Origin: Thermodesulfobacteriota bacterium
GTDB lineage: Bacteria > Desulfobacterota > Desulfobacteria > Desulfobacterales > JAUWMJ01
Assembly (NCBI GenBank): GCA_034189135.1
Contig: JAXHVO010000041.1
Location: forward strand, 1 to 40,557
DNA length: 40,557 nucleotides
Direction: 5' to 3'
Part shown: positions 22,715-32,777 of the stretch, in pieces
Layout of the letters: each line of letters opens with the position of its first letter
Position numbering within the stretch: position 1 is the stretch's first letter
The notes under the pieces: generated by a model
The model's input: the letters and a program-made list of their open reading frames with translations, nothing else
Databases searched by the model: none
What the model was told of the DNA's origin: nothing
Made by a program: the position numbers and the translations under genes

Positions 22715-24655
22715 ATGAAGACCAAAAAACAAACCCATCAATTTAAAACCGAAGTTCAGCAGATGCTTAACCTTATTATCAATTCGTTATATTCTGATAA
22801 GGATATTTTTTTGCGCGAGTTGATCTCCAATGCTTCTGATGCAATTGACAAGATGAAGTTCAAGGCTCAAACCGACCCGGACATCCTGGGCGATGACGCG
22901 GAATTTAAGATCAAGCTGCGTCCAGACGGTATTGCGCAGACCTTTGAGATTTCGGATAACGGGATCGGCATGACCTATGAAGAAGTGATGGAAAATATAG
23001 GGACTATTGCCAAAAGCGGAACAGGCGATTTTTTAAAGGCTCTGGAACAGGCCCAGAGCAAGGATGCGCTCACACCGGAGTTGATCGGGCAATTCGGTGT
23101 CGGTTTTTACAGTGCTTTTATGGTGGCAGATAAAGTCACCATCATTACGCGGTCGGCTGAATCGGAAAGCGGAGTTCGCTGGGAGTCGACCGGCGACGGA
23201 GGCTTTACCGTTGAAGAGGTAAAGAAAGAAGCTCGCGGTACCACCGTTATCCTTGATTTAAAGAAAAAGAAAGATGATGAAACAGATTATACCGATCAAT
23301 GGGTGGTGCGCAACATTGTCCGCCGGAATTCAGATTTTGTGGCCTATCCAATTGTCATGGATGTGGAAAAAGATGAGGACATTCCTGAAAAGGAACTCAT
23401 AAAGGACAAAGATGGAAAGCCCGTGGGAAAAACCACCCGGAAAGTGATCCGCGAAGAAACATTAAACTCCATGAAGGCCATCTGGGCCCAGCCAAAAGAT
23501 CAGGTGACAGACGAAGAGTATGAAGAGTTTTACAAGCATCTGTCACATGACTGGAATCCACCGTTAGAGCGGTTGCATTTAAAATTTGAAGGAACCACCG
23601 AGTACAATGCATTACTCTATATCCCTTCCAAGGCTCCCTTTGATTTGTTTCAGCTTGAGCGCAAGCACGGTATTCAGTTATACTGCAAGCGGGTCTTTAT
23701 CATGGATGACTGCAAAGAGTTGATGCCGGAATATCTGCGTTTTGTTAAAGGGGTGGTGGATGCATCCGATTTAAACCTGAATGTGAGTCGTGAAATTCTA
23801 CAGCATGATCGTTTGGTGGTGAACATTCGCAATAACCTGGTAAAAAAGGTACTTGAGCTGCTCGCCAAAATGGATGCTGAAAAATATGATCCATTTTACA
23901 ATAAATTCGGTTCCGTTATAAAAGAAGGCATTCACACCGAACCGGGCAGGCGGGAAAAAATTGCTGCCTTGGCCCGTTACAAAACCACGAAATCAGACGG
24001 CAAATGGGTCTCACTGGATCAATATATTAAAAACATGCCGCCCGATCAAAAAGAAATTTATTTCATTACCGGAGACAATACATCCACCTTGGCCAACAGC
24101 CCCCATTTGGAGAAACTAAAGTCCAAGAATTATGAAGTCCTGCTCATGAGCGATCCGGTGGACGAATGGGTGGTGCAGTCTTTGACCGAATACGATGGTA
24201 AACCGCTCAAAAGCGCTGAAAAGGGCGATCTTGACCTTGAAAAAATCGATGACAAGCAAAAAGAGGAGTTTACTTCCCTGTTTAGCTTCATCAAAGCCCA
24301 GCTCGAATCAAAAATCAAGGAAGTCAAACCCTCTTCCAGGCTCAAGGATTCAGTGGCATGCCTTTCCGGTGAAGCATCCGACATGAGTGCCTATATGGAA
24401 AAGATCCTGAAATCATCCGGTCAGAAGCAACCGGAGGTAAAAAGAGTGCTGGAGTTAAACATGAATCACCCGGTGATGACCAAATTCAAAACCCTCTATG
24501 AAACCGAACGTAACCACTCATCTCTGAAGGATTACAGTCAATTGCTTTACGATATTGCCACCATCAGTGAAGGCGGCAAACTGGAAAATCCATCACATTT
24601 TTCAAAAACGGTCGGTGAACTAATGGTGGCTTCGCTGGATTCGGCGGGAAACTGA
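22715..24655 (+). CDS. htpG: Chaperone protein HtpG (Hsp90)
   Basis: A 646-residue bacterial Hsp90. The N-terminal GHKL ATP-binding domain has [17 protein letters not shown] and G-Q-F-G-V-G-F-Y-S, in that order. The middle domain contains the catalytic-loop arginine region (S-R-E-I-L-Q) and the C-terminal dimerisation domain is present. It is slightly longer than the E. coli protein, partly from a charged insert near 225-245. GAGGAG precedes the ATG. It follows the mobile element and is the first gene of the segment bounded by the two copies. Confidence 0.97.
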   Translation: MKTKKQTHQFKTEVQQMLNLIINSLYSDKDIFLRELISNASDAIDKMKFKAQTDPDILGDDAEFKIKLRPDGIAQTFEISDNGIGMTYEEVMENIGTIAKSGTGDFLKALEQAQSKDALTPELIGQFGVGFYSAFMVADKVTIITRSAESESGVRWESTGDGGFTVEEVKKEARGTTVILDLKKKKDDETDYTDQWVVRNIVRRNSDFVAYPIVMDVEKDEDIPEKELIKDKDGKPVGKTTRKVIREETLNSMKAIWAQPKDQVTDEEYEEFYKHLSHDWNPPLERLHLKFEGTTEYNALLYIPSKAPFDLFQLERKHGIQLYCKRVFIMDDCKELMPEYLRFVKGVVDASDLNLNVSREILQHDRLVVNIRNNLVKKVLELLAKMDAEKYDPFYNKFGSVIKEGIHTEPGRREKIAALARYKTTKSDGKWVSLDQYIKNMPPDQKEIYFITGDNTSTLANSPHLEKLKSKNYEVLLMSDPVDEWVVQSLTEYDGKPLKSAEKGDLDLEKIDDKQKEEFTSLFSFIKAQLESKIKEVKPSSRLKDSVACLSGEASDMSAYMEKILKSSGQKQPEVKRVLELNMNHPVMTKFKTLYETERNHSSLKDYSQLLYDIATISEGGKLENPSHFSKTVGELMVASLDSAGN

Positions 24656-24732
24656 ATCAAATAACCACAGCTTTGGACTGCCATTGACGGATTAACCCAC
24701 AAAGTGAATAAATTAAACGGTTGGAGGCTAAA

Positions 24733-25182
24733 ATGATTCTTTCATCGTCATTAATATGGTTTTTTGTCGGGGTGGCATTTTTGATTGCCGAGTTAGTATT
24801 GCCGGGGATAATTTTGATTTTTTTTGCTGCCGGCAGTTGGATGGCGGCAGTGGCTACATGGATATTTGATATTGAATTAACCAACCAAATATTAATATTT
24901 TTAGTGTCATCATTAACGCTGCTCTTTACTTTACGGAAGTACAGTTTGAAAATATTCAAAGGAAAAACCCGCGATAGTGTTGATGATCACTATACGGATT
25001 CCAAGATAGGGAAAACAGCGCTTGTTACCAAAACAATAGCTCCCAATATACCTGGTGAAATAAAAGTGATGGGGAGTTTTTGGAGAGCTATTGCGGATAT
25101 GGAAATTGAAGAGGGGCGATCTGTTTTGATAGAAAGTCAACAGTCCGAGGACGGACTCACTTTTAAGGTTAAACCTGTATAA
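24733..25182 (+). CDS. NfeD-like membrane protein
   Basis: A 149-residue protein of the short NfeD family. Two or three membrane helices fill residues 1-70, and the remainder (about 90-149) is an OB-fold domain with G-x-A and G-S-F-W-R-A. The ATG at 24733 follows GGAGG; a TTG upstream in frame is rejected. NfeD proteins are almost always encoded next to SPFH/stomatin proteins, as here, and are thought to help build membrane microdomains. It is 11 bases from the SPFH gene. Confidence 0.88.
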   Translation: MILSSSLIWFFVGVAFLIAELVLPGIILIFFAAGSWMAAVATWIFDIELTNQILIFLVSSLTLLFTLRKYSLKIFKGKTRDSVDDHYTDSKIGKTALVTKTIAPNIPGEIKVMGSFWRAIADMEIEEGRSVLIESQQSEDGLTFKVKPV

Positions 25183-25192
25183 GGAGGGAAGA

Positions 25193-26134
25193 ATGAATGA
25201 GTCATTGATTATTGTAGGTGTGTTAGCTGTTATTGTTATTGTTCTGTTAATTAAAACAGCCGTTGTGGTACCGCAACGATCGGAATTCATTGTCGAACGA
25301 CTCGGCAAGTACAGCAAATCTCTTAGCGCAGGCTTCCATATTCTCATCCCTTTCCTTGATAAAGTTGCCTACAAGCGTACCCTTAAGGAAGAGGTGATGG
25401 ACATCCCTTCACAGGATTGCATTACCACCGACAATGTATCTGTTTCCGTTGATGGTATTTTATATCTACAGGTAATCGACAGCAAGCTGTCCTGTTACGG
25501 AATCGATGACTATAGGGTTGCGGCAAGCCAGCTGGCCCAAACATCACTGCGTTCAGTGGTTGGCAAAATTGAACTTGACAGAACATTTGAAGAAAGGGAA
25601 AGTCTAAACCAGCAAGTTGTGTATGCAATTGATGAAGCAGCTCAGAATTGGGGAGTTAAGGTTTTGCGTTATGAGATTAAGGATATCACTCCGCCGAAAA
25701 CTGTAATGGATGCAATGGAAAAACAGATGAAAGCTGAGCGAGAGAAACGTGCGGCCATTGCAACGTCAGAAGGTGATAGACAATCCCGCATAAACCGTGC
25801 CGAAGGGTTAAAGAAAGAAGCAATCGAGGTATCAGAAGGTGAGAAACAAAGGCGTATAAATGAAGCGGAAGGACAGGCAAAGGAAATCGAAGTCGTTGCC
25901 CAGGCAACGGCCGAGGGTATTAAGAAAATTGCTGAATCGTTAAGTCTGGCCGGCGGTGAAACAGCTGCGAATTTAAGGGTCGCTGAAAAATATATCGCCG
26001 AGTTCGGAAAACTGGCCCAAGAAAATAATACCATGATCATCCCCGCAAACATGGGGGATGTTTCAGCGATGGTTGCAACGGTGATGTCTGTGCTCGGACA
26101 GGCAAAACAAGGAAGTGAAACCCAGGCTGTGTGA
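25193..26134 (+). CDS. SPFH/stomatin-family membrane protein (QmcA-like)
   Basis: A 313-residue protein with one N-terminal membrane helix (about 4-24), an SPFH domain (about 25-190) starting V-V-P-Q-R-S-E-F-I-V-E-R-L-G-K-Y, and an Ala/Glu-rich coiled coil (about 185-265) with repeated E-G-x-x-x-x-R-I-N-x-A-E-G units. This is the paraslipin/QmcA group, which oligomerises in the membrane and partners with NfeD and, in some bacteria, membrane proteases such as FtsH. AAGGAGGG precedes the start. Confidence 0.93.
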   Translation: MNESLIIVGVLAVIVIVLLIKTAVVVPQRSEFIVERLGKYSKSLSAGFHILIPFLDKVAYKRTLKEEVMDIPSQDCITTDNVSVSVDGILYLQVIDSKLSCYGIDDYRVAASQLAQTSLRSVVGKIELDRTFEERESLNQQVVYAIDEAAQNWGVKVLRYEIKDITPPKTVMDAMEKQMKAEREKRAAIATSEGDRQSRINRAEGLKKEAIEVSEGEKQRRINEAEGQAKEIEVVAQATAEGIKKIAESLSLAGGETAANLRVAEKYIAEFGKLAQENNTMIIPANMGDVSAMVATVMSVLGQAKQGSETQAV

Positions 26135-26146
26135 GGCTATTTTTAA

Positions 26147-26180
26147 CGCCAGGGACCCTGCCGAGGCAAGGTCCCTGGCG
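26147..26180. terminator. Convergent hairpin between SPFH and UPF0182 genes
   Basis: CGCCAGGGACC (26147-26157) and GGTCCCTGGCG (26170-26180) form an 11-bp stem. It lies between converging genes, 13 bases after the SPFH stop. On the minus strand it is followed by TTAAAAAT; on the plus strand by GTTATTCC. T-runs are weak, so I rate it as a probable but imperfect terminator. Confidence 0.5.
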
Positions 26181-26242
26181 GTTATTCCCGCTCAAAGTCC
26201 GTGATCTTTGTTTTAAGAGTGGAAAATATTTTTCCGCAGAAT

Positions 26243-29071
26243 TTAAATTTCCTTATCTTTACCGGTTTTTGATAATTGCTTCAATATGTTCTCAAGTTTT
26301 TGCAGTTCTCTTCCATATCCTGCCCAGTCTCCTTTCCGCAGGTAATCCTTGGCATTGTTGTAGTATTTCAGGGCCAGGGCTCCAAGATCAGATATCTTCC
26401 CTGTTTCGGGTATGATTGGGGATACCTCTCTTTTATGGGTGGACACGGCTCCTAAAACCTGGCTCAATGCGGCTTCAAGTGTTTCCTCCATGGCAACCCG
26501 ATTGCCTATGGCTGCAATCACCCTTTTTAGTTCGGGCAGGGCTGCAGTTCTTGCAATCTCCTTTGCAGGTTGTCTTCCCTGTTGTCTCCGGCCAGCTGAT
26601 TGGCCCTGAGCTGAAGCAGAGGTTTGTTGCTCCTCTTGTTTTGCTTCCAAATAAATAGGCTCTACATAGATGAAAGAGTCGCCCACCGGGATGGCTAAAA
26701 GATTACCCCTGATGACCCTGGATCCACGCTGGCCCCAGAGGCTGAGTTCACGAGATATTTCCGTTTGTTGATCGATTCTGGCCTCAATCTGCATGGGACC
26801 GTATGCAAGTTTATCTTTGGAAAGTTTATAAACCAGAAGGTTGCCGTAGTGGGGAAGGTCGCTTCTGGCTGCCAGCCAGCCAATCATGTTGTCCTTCTTG
26901 GAAGGGGTATAGGGGAGCATCAAAAGAAATTCCTCTTTATCCTCTTTTGGCAGTTTTACGATGATATAGTAAGGTTTCATCTTCTGCCGGTTGTCACCGT
27001 ACATCTCATACGGAGGTTCCCACAGGTCTTCCTGATTGTAAAATACCTGGGCATCCTGCATGTGGTAGGTGGCATATGTGTTTACCTGGATATCAAATAG
27101 ATCATAGGGGTACCGGATGTGTTTTTTCAGGTCTGCGGGCATCTCATCAAAGGGCTTAAACAGAGCGGGAAATATCTTGGAGTAGGTCTTGAGAATGGGA
27201 TCTTTCTCGTCAATCATGTAGTATGCCACATTCCCGTTATAGGCATCTATGATCACCTTAACGGAATTTCTTATGTAGTTGATCCTCCTGTTCATGAAAG
27301 GACTCTTTAACCGTTTGGAATAGGGATACATGTTGGAGATGGTATAAGCGTCCTGAATCCAGAAGAGCTTCCCTCCAGAGATCACCATGTACGGATCGGT
27401 ATCGTATGCAAGGAACGGGGCGATGGCTTGCACCCTCCGGCGGATGCGGCGATTGAACATGATCCTGCTTTCAGGTCCCAGATATGTGGTGAGCAGTATC
27501 TGCGGATCCATAAATTCAATGGCAAAGAGGAGCCTTCTCATAAAGGAATTGATGGGAACACCGCCTTTTCCCTGGTAAGTGGCATAAACGTTCTTGTCTC
27601 CTTTGGGAAAATCGAACTCCTTGGCACTTGTTTTTGTCAGGACATATTCATTTGTTTTTTCACCATAATAAATTTCGGGGCGGTCTATGTTCAGATTCAC
27701 GCCAACAGATGGGGGGAGGTCTTTAATCATGAGTTGCGGAAGGCCTTCCGGGGTGACTTTGTTGACAGGGCTCATGGCCAGTCCGTAGCCATGGGTGTAA
27801 ATCAGGTGCATGTTGACCCAGGTCTTTGCCTGGGGTGGAAGCTGGTCTACCACCAGTTCCCGTGCGGCCAGCATAACCTGACGATATTGTTGGTTAATCA
27901 GATAACGGTCAACGTCCACATTGTTAAAATCGTAGTATAGCCTGATGGATTGAATTTGTTTGTAGGTTTGAAGTAGAGGTCTTTCGTCCCATATCCTGAT
28001 GTTCTGAATGGTGGCATCATGATCTTTAATTTCTTCAGAGCTCAGGCTGTCATTGACCTCAAAATCGACCTCTTTAATATGGTTCAGGTTGTACGCCTTA
28101 CGGGTATAATCAATGTTATAGGAGATGAAGGGTGATTCTTTAGCCAACTCATTGGGTTTAACCACAATTTTTTGCACCAGTACCGGAAGACCACCGGCCA
28201 GGATTAAAATAACGCCCAACCATATTATGCCGCTGATAACGAGCATCTTCATCCTTGGTTTGAATACGTTATATATGATAAACAGAACCCATAGAAAAGA
28301 TATCACCATCAAAGCCTTGTAAACCGGGATCTTGACGTGGATATCCGTGTAGCTGGCCCCAAAGGCGGGGCCTTGGGTGGAATAGAGAAGACCATAGATC
28401 TTTAGATAAAAGCCCCAGGCGATAAGCAGGACCACGATCGCACCGAGCACCAGAAGGTGTTTAACGACCTTCGGCGAAATTTTAATTTTGGGTATACCGG
28501 TGGGTTTGTTTTCTGTCAGAAGAAATTCACCGATGATCTGAAGCCCGCCGTTTTTTAAATACCAGACGGCGGTCACAAGTCCGGCAAACAGAAACAGGAC
28601 AAGCAACTCTTCCTGGGCAAACATATAAAAAGGAAGCGAGAACACATAGAAGCCGATATCTTTGTTAAATAAAGGATCATTGAGGCCGAAGGGTTGCTGG
28701 TTTAGATAACTAAGTACCATGTTCCAGCTAGCAGAGCCGCTTGACGCAATAACAAAACTAACGATTAGAATGGCGGCCAGGATAATCGTGTTCAAGGTTT
28801 TGCCGGATAGAGGCATTCCAGCGATTTCTGTGGGTCCCTGCACGCTCACAGGATGAAAACACTGTGCAGTGTAAAGATTGACGGACAGCATAATGATTAA
28901 AAGAAGCCAGATTATTGTGGCAAGCCCGAATTTACCCAGCACCATGGTCCAGAATACGGGGGCGAAGTTAAGATTTTGAAACCATAACCAGTTGGGATAT
29001 ATAGAGATAACCGCCCATAGCAGGACCAGTGGCAGAAGGCCTAGTAAGATCGTTATATTCTTCATTTTCAT
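26243..29071 (-). CDS. UPF0182 family large membrane protein
   Basis: A 942-residue protein of the COG1615/UPF0182 family. The N-terminal third has about seven membrane helices (first at about 5-22, the last near 290-310). The long C-terminal part is soluble and probably faces outside, with conserved segments such as W-V-N-M-H-L-I-Y-T-H-G-Y-G and Y-Q-G-K-G-G-V-P. A Gln/Ala-rich low-complexity stretch lies near residue 835 (E-E-Q-Q-T-S-A-S-A-Q-G-Q). The start at 29071 is chosen because TTGGAG lies upstream and the first helix then begins. The function is unknown. It converges on the SPFH gene. Confidence 0.9.
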   Translation of the reverse strand: MKMKNITILLGLLPLVLLWAVISIYPNWLWFQNLNFAPVFWTMVLGKFGLATIIWLLLIIMLSVNLYTAQCFHPVSVQGPTEIAGMPLSGKTLNTIILAAILIVSFVIASSGSASWNMVLSYLNQQPFGLNDPLFNKDIGFYVFSLPFYMFAQEELLVLFLFAGLVTAVWYLKNGGLQIIGEFLLTENKPTGIPKIKISPKVVKHLLVLGAIVVLLIAWGFYLKIYGLLYSTQGPAFGASYTDIHVKIPVYKALMVISFLWVLFIIYNVFKPRMKMLVISGIIWLGVILILAGGLPVLVQKIVVKPNELAKESPFISYNIDYTRKAYNLNHIKEVDFEVNDSLSSEEIKDHDATIQNIRIWDERPLLQTYKQIQSIRLYYDFNNVDVDRYLINQQYRQVMLAARELVVDQLPPQAKTWVNMHLIYTHGYGLAMSPVNKVTPEGLPQLMIKDLPPSVGVNLNIDRPEIYYGEKTNEYVLTKTSAKEFDFPKGDKNVYATYQGKGGVPINSFMRRLLFAIEFMDPQILLTTYLGPESRIMFNRRIRRRVQAIAPFLAYDTDPYMVISGGKLFWIQDAYTISNMYPYSKRLKSPFMNRRINYIRNSVKVIIDAYNGNVAYYMIDEKDPILKTYSKIFPALFKPFDEMPADLKKHIRYPYDLFDIQVNTYATYHMQDAQVFYNQEDLWEPPYEMYGDNRQKMKPYYIIVKLPKEDKEEFLLMLPYTPSKKDNMIGWLAARSDLPHYGNLLVYKLSKDKLAYGPMQIEARIDQQTEISRELSLWGQRGSRVIRGNLLAIPVGDSFIYVEPIYLEAKQEEQQTSASAQGQSAGRRQQGRQPAKEIARTAALPELKRVIAAIGNRVAMEETLEAALSQVLGAVSTHKREVSPIIPETGKISDLGALALKYYNNAKDYLRKGDWAGYGRELQKLENILKQLSKTGKDKEI

Positions 29072-29296
29072 AATGTTAGACTCCAAGGTATAAGGTTGGC
29101 AAAAAAGCATCAAAGATTTATCTGGGAGGCGATAATAGGACTTAGCAATATATAATGCAAGTGTTAAAACAGAGAGTGTTTTTAAAAAGTCTTACATGGA
29201 GGTCAAGGTCGGGATTACTGGGTCTTTCTTTCACAAACGTTATTTAACGAATTATCACAAATCATTAGACTTAAACAACTTACTGGTATATAAACT

Positions 29297-29638
29297 GAGC
29301 GGTCGGGGAGTTTTTCAATCTCTACTCAGTTGGTCCGGGGAAGCGCCCATTGGCCCGTATCAGACTTAACAATCATTTCGAGAAACTGGCGTACGGTCCG
29401 CCTGAGGTGAACTGAGATTCGATTTGTACCAGCCCCAAGGGACAGAACCCCACGGAAGCGTTGATCGTCTCTGCCTGTATGGGTTTTACTGAGAAGATAG
29501 GGGGCGTGTACAGATGTCGGACTTATTTGTTAAGTCTGATACGGGCCAATGGGCGCTTCCTCGGACCAACCATTCACAATCATTAAAACGCAAACTGTTC
29601 ACAAAAAAGGCTATTGATAAGAAACTTCCCGACACCTC
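29297..29638. mobile_element. MITE-like fold-back element, copy 2
   Basis: A 342-base element homologous to 22307-22644 over its whole length and in the same orientation. The left end GAGCGGTCGGGGAGTTT and the reverse complement of the right end GAGGTGTCGGGAAGTTT are terminal inverted repeats. The element is bordered exactly by the 9-bp direct repeat ATATAAACT (29288-29296, 29639-29647). Inside, 29329-29372 pairs with 29527-29570 (43 Watson-Crick pairs plus one G-T) around a 154-base loop, the same loop length as copy 1. It lies 62 bases before the lipoprotein hydrolase start. Confidence 0.88.
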
Positions 29639-29700
29639 ATATAAACTTGTTAAGCCGGGACGAGACCAAAGCCGCACCCGGATATTTTATAAGGGAGGAG

Positions 29701-30462
29701 ATGGTGTCTATTCGTTCATTTGTCTTTTATACTGTCCTGTTGATCATGTTGCTGACCGGCTGTTTTGGTCCCTGTAAAGTCCCGTTGGAAGTGCTCAAAT
29801 ATGAATCATCTCCAACCAGAAACAAAAATCTCATTGTCTTTCTGCGTGGGATGGGCGGTACCCTGAATTGTGTTTTTGACGGCCATCAATGCTTCGAGAA
29901 GGAAGGATTCGTCGAAGCCGTTCGGATAAGGGGGCTTGGCTATGATATGGTCGCACCCAATGCCCATTTTGGCTACTATAACGATCGCACTCTCATGACC
30001 CGGATAGAAGAGGATATTATTCAGCCGGCAAAGGCAAACAAATATGAAAAAATCTGGCTGGTGGGGGCATCCATGGGAGGGCTTGGATCAATGCTATACT
30101 TGAAAGAACACACGGAAAATATAGACGGCGTTCTTCTGCTTGGACCTTTTTTAGGCGAAAAATTTATTATTGATGAAATATACTCCGCCGGTGGGATAGA
30201 TCAATGGGAACCGGGAGATTACGATGAACAAGACGACTGGCAGCGCATGCTCTGGCACTGGTTGAAAGAATACAACCGGCCCGGCAACATTCATCCACCG
30301 ATATATCTGGGCATCGGGAAAGAGGATTTTTATTATCGGGCCCAAAAGCTGCTGGCATCCTCCCTTTCTTCCGGGCATGTAATCGAAGTAAATGGAAAGC
30401 ATCGTTTTTCAACCTTTAAACGCATTTGGGATATCTTTCTTGATAGACAGATACTGAAATAA
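29701..30462 (+). CDS. Predicted lipoprotein alpha/beta hydrolase
   Basis: A 253-residue protein. A signal peptide (about 1-20) ends in the lipobox L-T-G-C (C21), so it is probably lipid-anchored in the envelope. The hydrolase fold shows the oxyanion region L-R-G-M-G-G, the nucleophile elbow G-A-S-M-G-G with S124, an acid D209 in G-K-E-D-F and the histidine H234 in N-G-K-H-R-F. The substrate is unknown. The start is the ATG at 29701 or the in-frame GTG at 29704: GGGAGGAG touches the ATG directly, so spacing slightly favours GTG. A longer frame reaches into the mobile element and is rejected. Confidence 0.8.
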   Translation: MVSIRSFVFYTVLLIMLLTGCFGPCKVPLEVLKYESSPTRNKNLIVFLRGMGGTLNCVFDGHQCFEKEGFVEAVRIRGLGYDMVAPNAHFGYYNDRTLMTRIEEDIIQPAKANKYEKIWLVGASMGGLGSMLYLKEHTENIDGVLLLGPFLGEKFIIDEIYSAGGIDQWEPGDYDEQDDWQRMLWHWLKEYNRPGNIHPPIYLGIGKEDFYYRAQKLLASSLSSGHVIEVNGKHRFSTFKRIWDIFLDRQILK

Positions 30463-30614
30463 TAAACAGTTTAGACGATACTGTTTCTAATCAATATTCT
30501 GTGATCCAAGAGATGATAGACAAACCGACCATAAAACGATAGCACATAAAAAAAGCCGATAGAGGATTTCTTTTAATAGTTATTGAGATTCAAGTGAAAT
30601 ACTGGAGGGATAAT

Positions 30615-31844
30615 ATGTCTTTGCAAAAACTAAATGATGCCTTACAACTGGAATTGGACGGCCTGTATAAAACCGGAAGTGCAAAAGGCAAGGAAATGGT
30701 GATCACCGGAGTAAAACCTGCCGACGATAATAAAGGTCCAAGATATTATGTGGAAGGCGAGGGAGACAAAGAGTTTCTGAAAATGAACGCTAACTCTTAT
30801 CTGGGGATGTCGCTGCGAAAAGATGTAATCGAAGAGGAGGAAAAAGCAGCCAAGAAATTCGGTGTCGGCCCCGGTGCCGTTCGTTTCATAAGCGGCACGT
30901 ATAAAGCGCATACCGTGTTGGAAGAGAGGCTGGCAAAATTCCACCAACGGGAAGCGGGTATGATATTTTCCTCGGCTTATGTGACCAGTTTGGGTGTGCT
31001 GTTTCCGCTTATAACCAAGGATACCGTGTTAATAAGCGATGAGCTGAATCATAACTGTATCATTATTGCGATTCGGCTTTCCAGGCCGGCGGTCAAAGGC
31101 ATATACCGGCACAATGATATGAGTGACTTTGAAAAAAAAATTTCCCAAAATATCGGGAAAGGCAAACGGGTCATTGCGATTACAGATGGCATTTTCAGCA
31201 TGAGGGGCGATCATGCTCCTTTGGATAAATTTGTACGGATTTGCCAAAAGTACAACGATAAATTTGAAGAGGGGATTATTTCCATTATAGACGATTCTCA
31301 CGGTGTCGGCGCTTTTGGAAAGACCGGAAGAGGAACGGAAGAATACTGCGGCACCACGGTAGATATCGTTATCGGTACGCTGGGTAAGAGTTTTGGCGTG
31401 AACGGTGGATACGTGGTGGCCTCAAAGCAAATTATTGAGTATCTTCGGGAAAAGGCGCCCATGTATATTTACTCAAACCCGATTACAGTTTCAGAAGCCT
31501 CGGCCGCTCTTAAGGCGCTAGAAATTCTCGACAGTACGGAGGGGCTTAAAATTTTGGAGCATCTTCGCAATATGACCAAGAGGTTTGAAAACGGCCTGAA
31601 AGAAGCGGGCTATGAAACCATTGAAGGAGAACATCCGGTGGTCCCCATCATGGTCCGGGATACAAAAAAGACATCCCGACTGGTAGAATGTTTGATTGAA
31701 AACGGAATACTGGCCACCGGGTTGAATTACCCGGTCGTTCCCAAAGGTGATGAAGAAATCAGAATCCAGATTTCAGCCAGTCATACCAAATATGATATCG
31801 ACTATGCCATTGGGGTATTGAAGAAGTTCAAAGCGAAACAATAG
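30615..31844 (+). CDS. Alpha-oxoamine synthase family PLP enzyme (KBL/BioF-like)
   Basis: A 409-residue PLP-dependent enzyme of the family that includes glycine C-acetyltransferase and 8-amino-7-oxononanoate synthase. The cofactor lysine is K258 in G-T-L-G-K-S-F-G-V-N-G-G, the PLP-ring aspartate is D227 in I-I-D-D-S-H-G-V-G, and G-P-G-A-V-R-F-I-S-G-T at about 85-95 is typical. It condenses an amino acid with an acyl-CoA. Which one cannot be told from sequence alone: no bio genes and no threonine dehydrogenase are adjacent. The start follows GGAGG. Confidence 0.85.
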   Translation: MSLQKLNDALQLELDGLYKTGSAKGKEMVITGVKPADDNKGPRYYVEGEGDKEFLKMNANSYLGMSLRKDVIEEEEKAAKKFGVGPGAVRFISGTYKAHTVLEERLAKFHQREAGMIFSSAYVTSLGVLFPLITKDTVLISDELNHNCIIIAIRLSRPAVKGIYRHNDMSDFEKKISQNIGKGKRVIAITDGIFSMRGDHAPLDKFVRICQKYNDKFEEGIISIIDDSHGVGAFGKTGRGTEEYCGTTVDIVIGTLGKSFGVNGGYVVASKQIIEYLREKAPMYIYSNPITVSEASAALKALEILDSTEGLKILEHLRNMTKRFENGLKEAGYETIEGEHPVVPIMVRDTKKTSRLVECLIENGILATGLNYPVVPKGDEEIRIQISASHTKYDIDYAIGVLKKFKAKQ

Positions 31845-31946
31845 ACCAGCCAACGGTGTGTAAAGAAAAATACCTGGGTTTAAATTTATTATAGCTTGCA
31901 AAATTGTCCGACCCCTATGGCCGGTCAGGGGTTTGGCCGATTGAAA

Positions 31947-32777
31947 TCACACCCCTTTCAACACATCAATCATGGTAAACACCTTTCCCGCAGCTCCTTC
32001 TCCTATTTTGTTAGACAGGTAAAGGACGGCATCAAGGGTGCCCTGGGCATAGATGTCCCTGCCGTTCACGTTATGGGTGAATTGGAAACGGACGGTTTGG
32101 TCTTGGGAAACAAGAGTGTAGGTGTGCCAGCCGTGTCCGGCCAGATACTTTTGGGGAATGCCCCAAACCGTTTGCTGGGTTTCAGGATTACGTTCCTTGA
32201 TGATATCGTCTTCTGAATAAGGGGTTCCCAACGCATTAAAATAACCGGTCATGGCCCTGGCCGTGCCGCTTGTATCTGCTTTCCCTTTTTGGTGACTTTC
32301 CTTAATGGAAAGTGAATATCCTTTGAAAAGATCGGGGAATGTGTTTGATGCATACTCCATCATGGCCTGAAATCCGACGATCTGTTTGGCCATATTGGGA
32401 GCAATGACAGCGGCAATTGACGATGAGTTTACCGTATCTTCAAGCAGCTTTCGGTCACCACCCGTTGTTCCCATAACAAAAGGGAGGGCGATTTTGCAGT
32501 AAAATTCGGCATTGCGGTTAACGGCGGTTGGATGGGTGTAATCGATGCTGATAAAAGATGTGTATTGCTCCAATACCTCAGTTATTTTTTTTTCGCGTAG
32601 TTCCGGCCTGATGAGTTGTACCACGGATGTTTCTACCTCATGTTCGGCAATCGTTATTTCAGGGCCGGTGAGTGAATACGGAATAAGTTGGAGTTTGGGG
32701 TCGGACAGGACATGCTTTGCCACCGCCTGTGCCATATTTCCCGGAATACCGTTTACCATTACTTTGATTGGGTTCAT
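31947..32777 (-). CDS. dapB: 4-hydroxy-tetrahydrodipicolinate reductase, plant-type
   Basis: A 276-residue DapB of the divergent plant-like group. It begins V-M-V-N-G-I-P-G-N-M-A (NAD(P) binding) and contains F-V-M-G-T-T-G-G-D-R, A-P-N-M-A-K-Q-I-V and the conserved S-H-Q-K-G-K-A-D-T-S-G-T-A substrate-binding segment. It catalyses the reduction step of lysine and diaminopimelate synthesis, feeding peptidoglycan. AAGGAGG precedes the ATG. It converges on the PLP-enzyme gene; no other dap gene is nearby. Confidence 0.88.
   Translation of the reverse strand: MNPIKVMVNGIPGNMAQAVAKHVLSDPKLQLIPYSLTGPEITIAEHEVETSVVQLIRPELREKKITEVLEQYTSFISIDYTHPTAVNRNAEFYCKIALPFVMGTTGGDRKLLEDTVNSSSIAAVIAPNMAKQIVGFQAMMEYASNTFPDLFKGYSLSIKESHQKGKADTSGTARAMTGYFNALGTPYSEDDIIKERNPETQQTVWGIPQKYLAGHGWHTYTLVSQDQTVRFQFTHNVNGRDIYAQGTLDAVLYLSNKIGEGAAGKVFTMIDVLKGV

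Noticed and set aside
22470-22718. 82-codon frame crossing copy 1 of the mobile element, and the related frame 29514-29777 in copy 2
   Set aside because: The peptides resemble each other only because they are encoded by the same repeat; start sites, upstream sequence and C-termini differ and the arms are conserved by pairing, not by codon.
22307-29638. Composite transposon formed by the two element copies
   Set aside because: Each copy has its own different flanking direct repeat, which indicates separate insertions, and no shared outer duplication was found.
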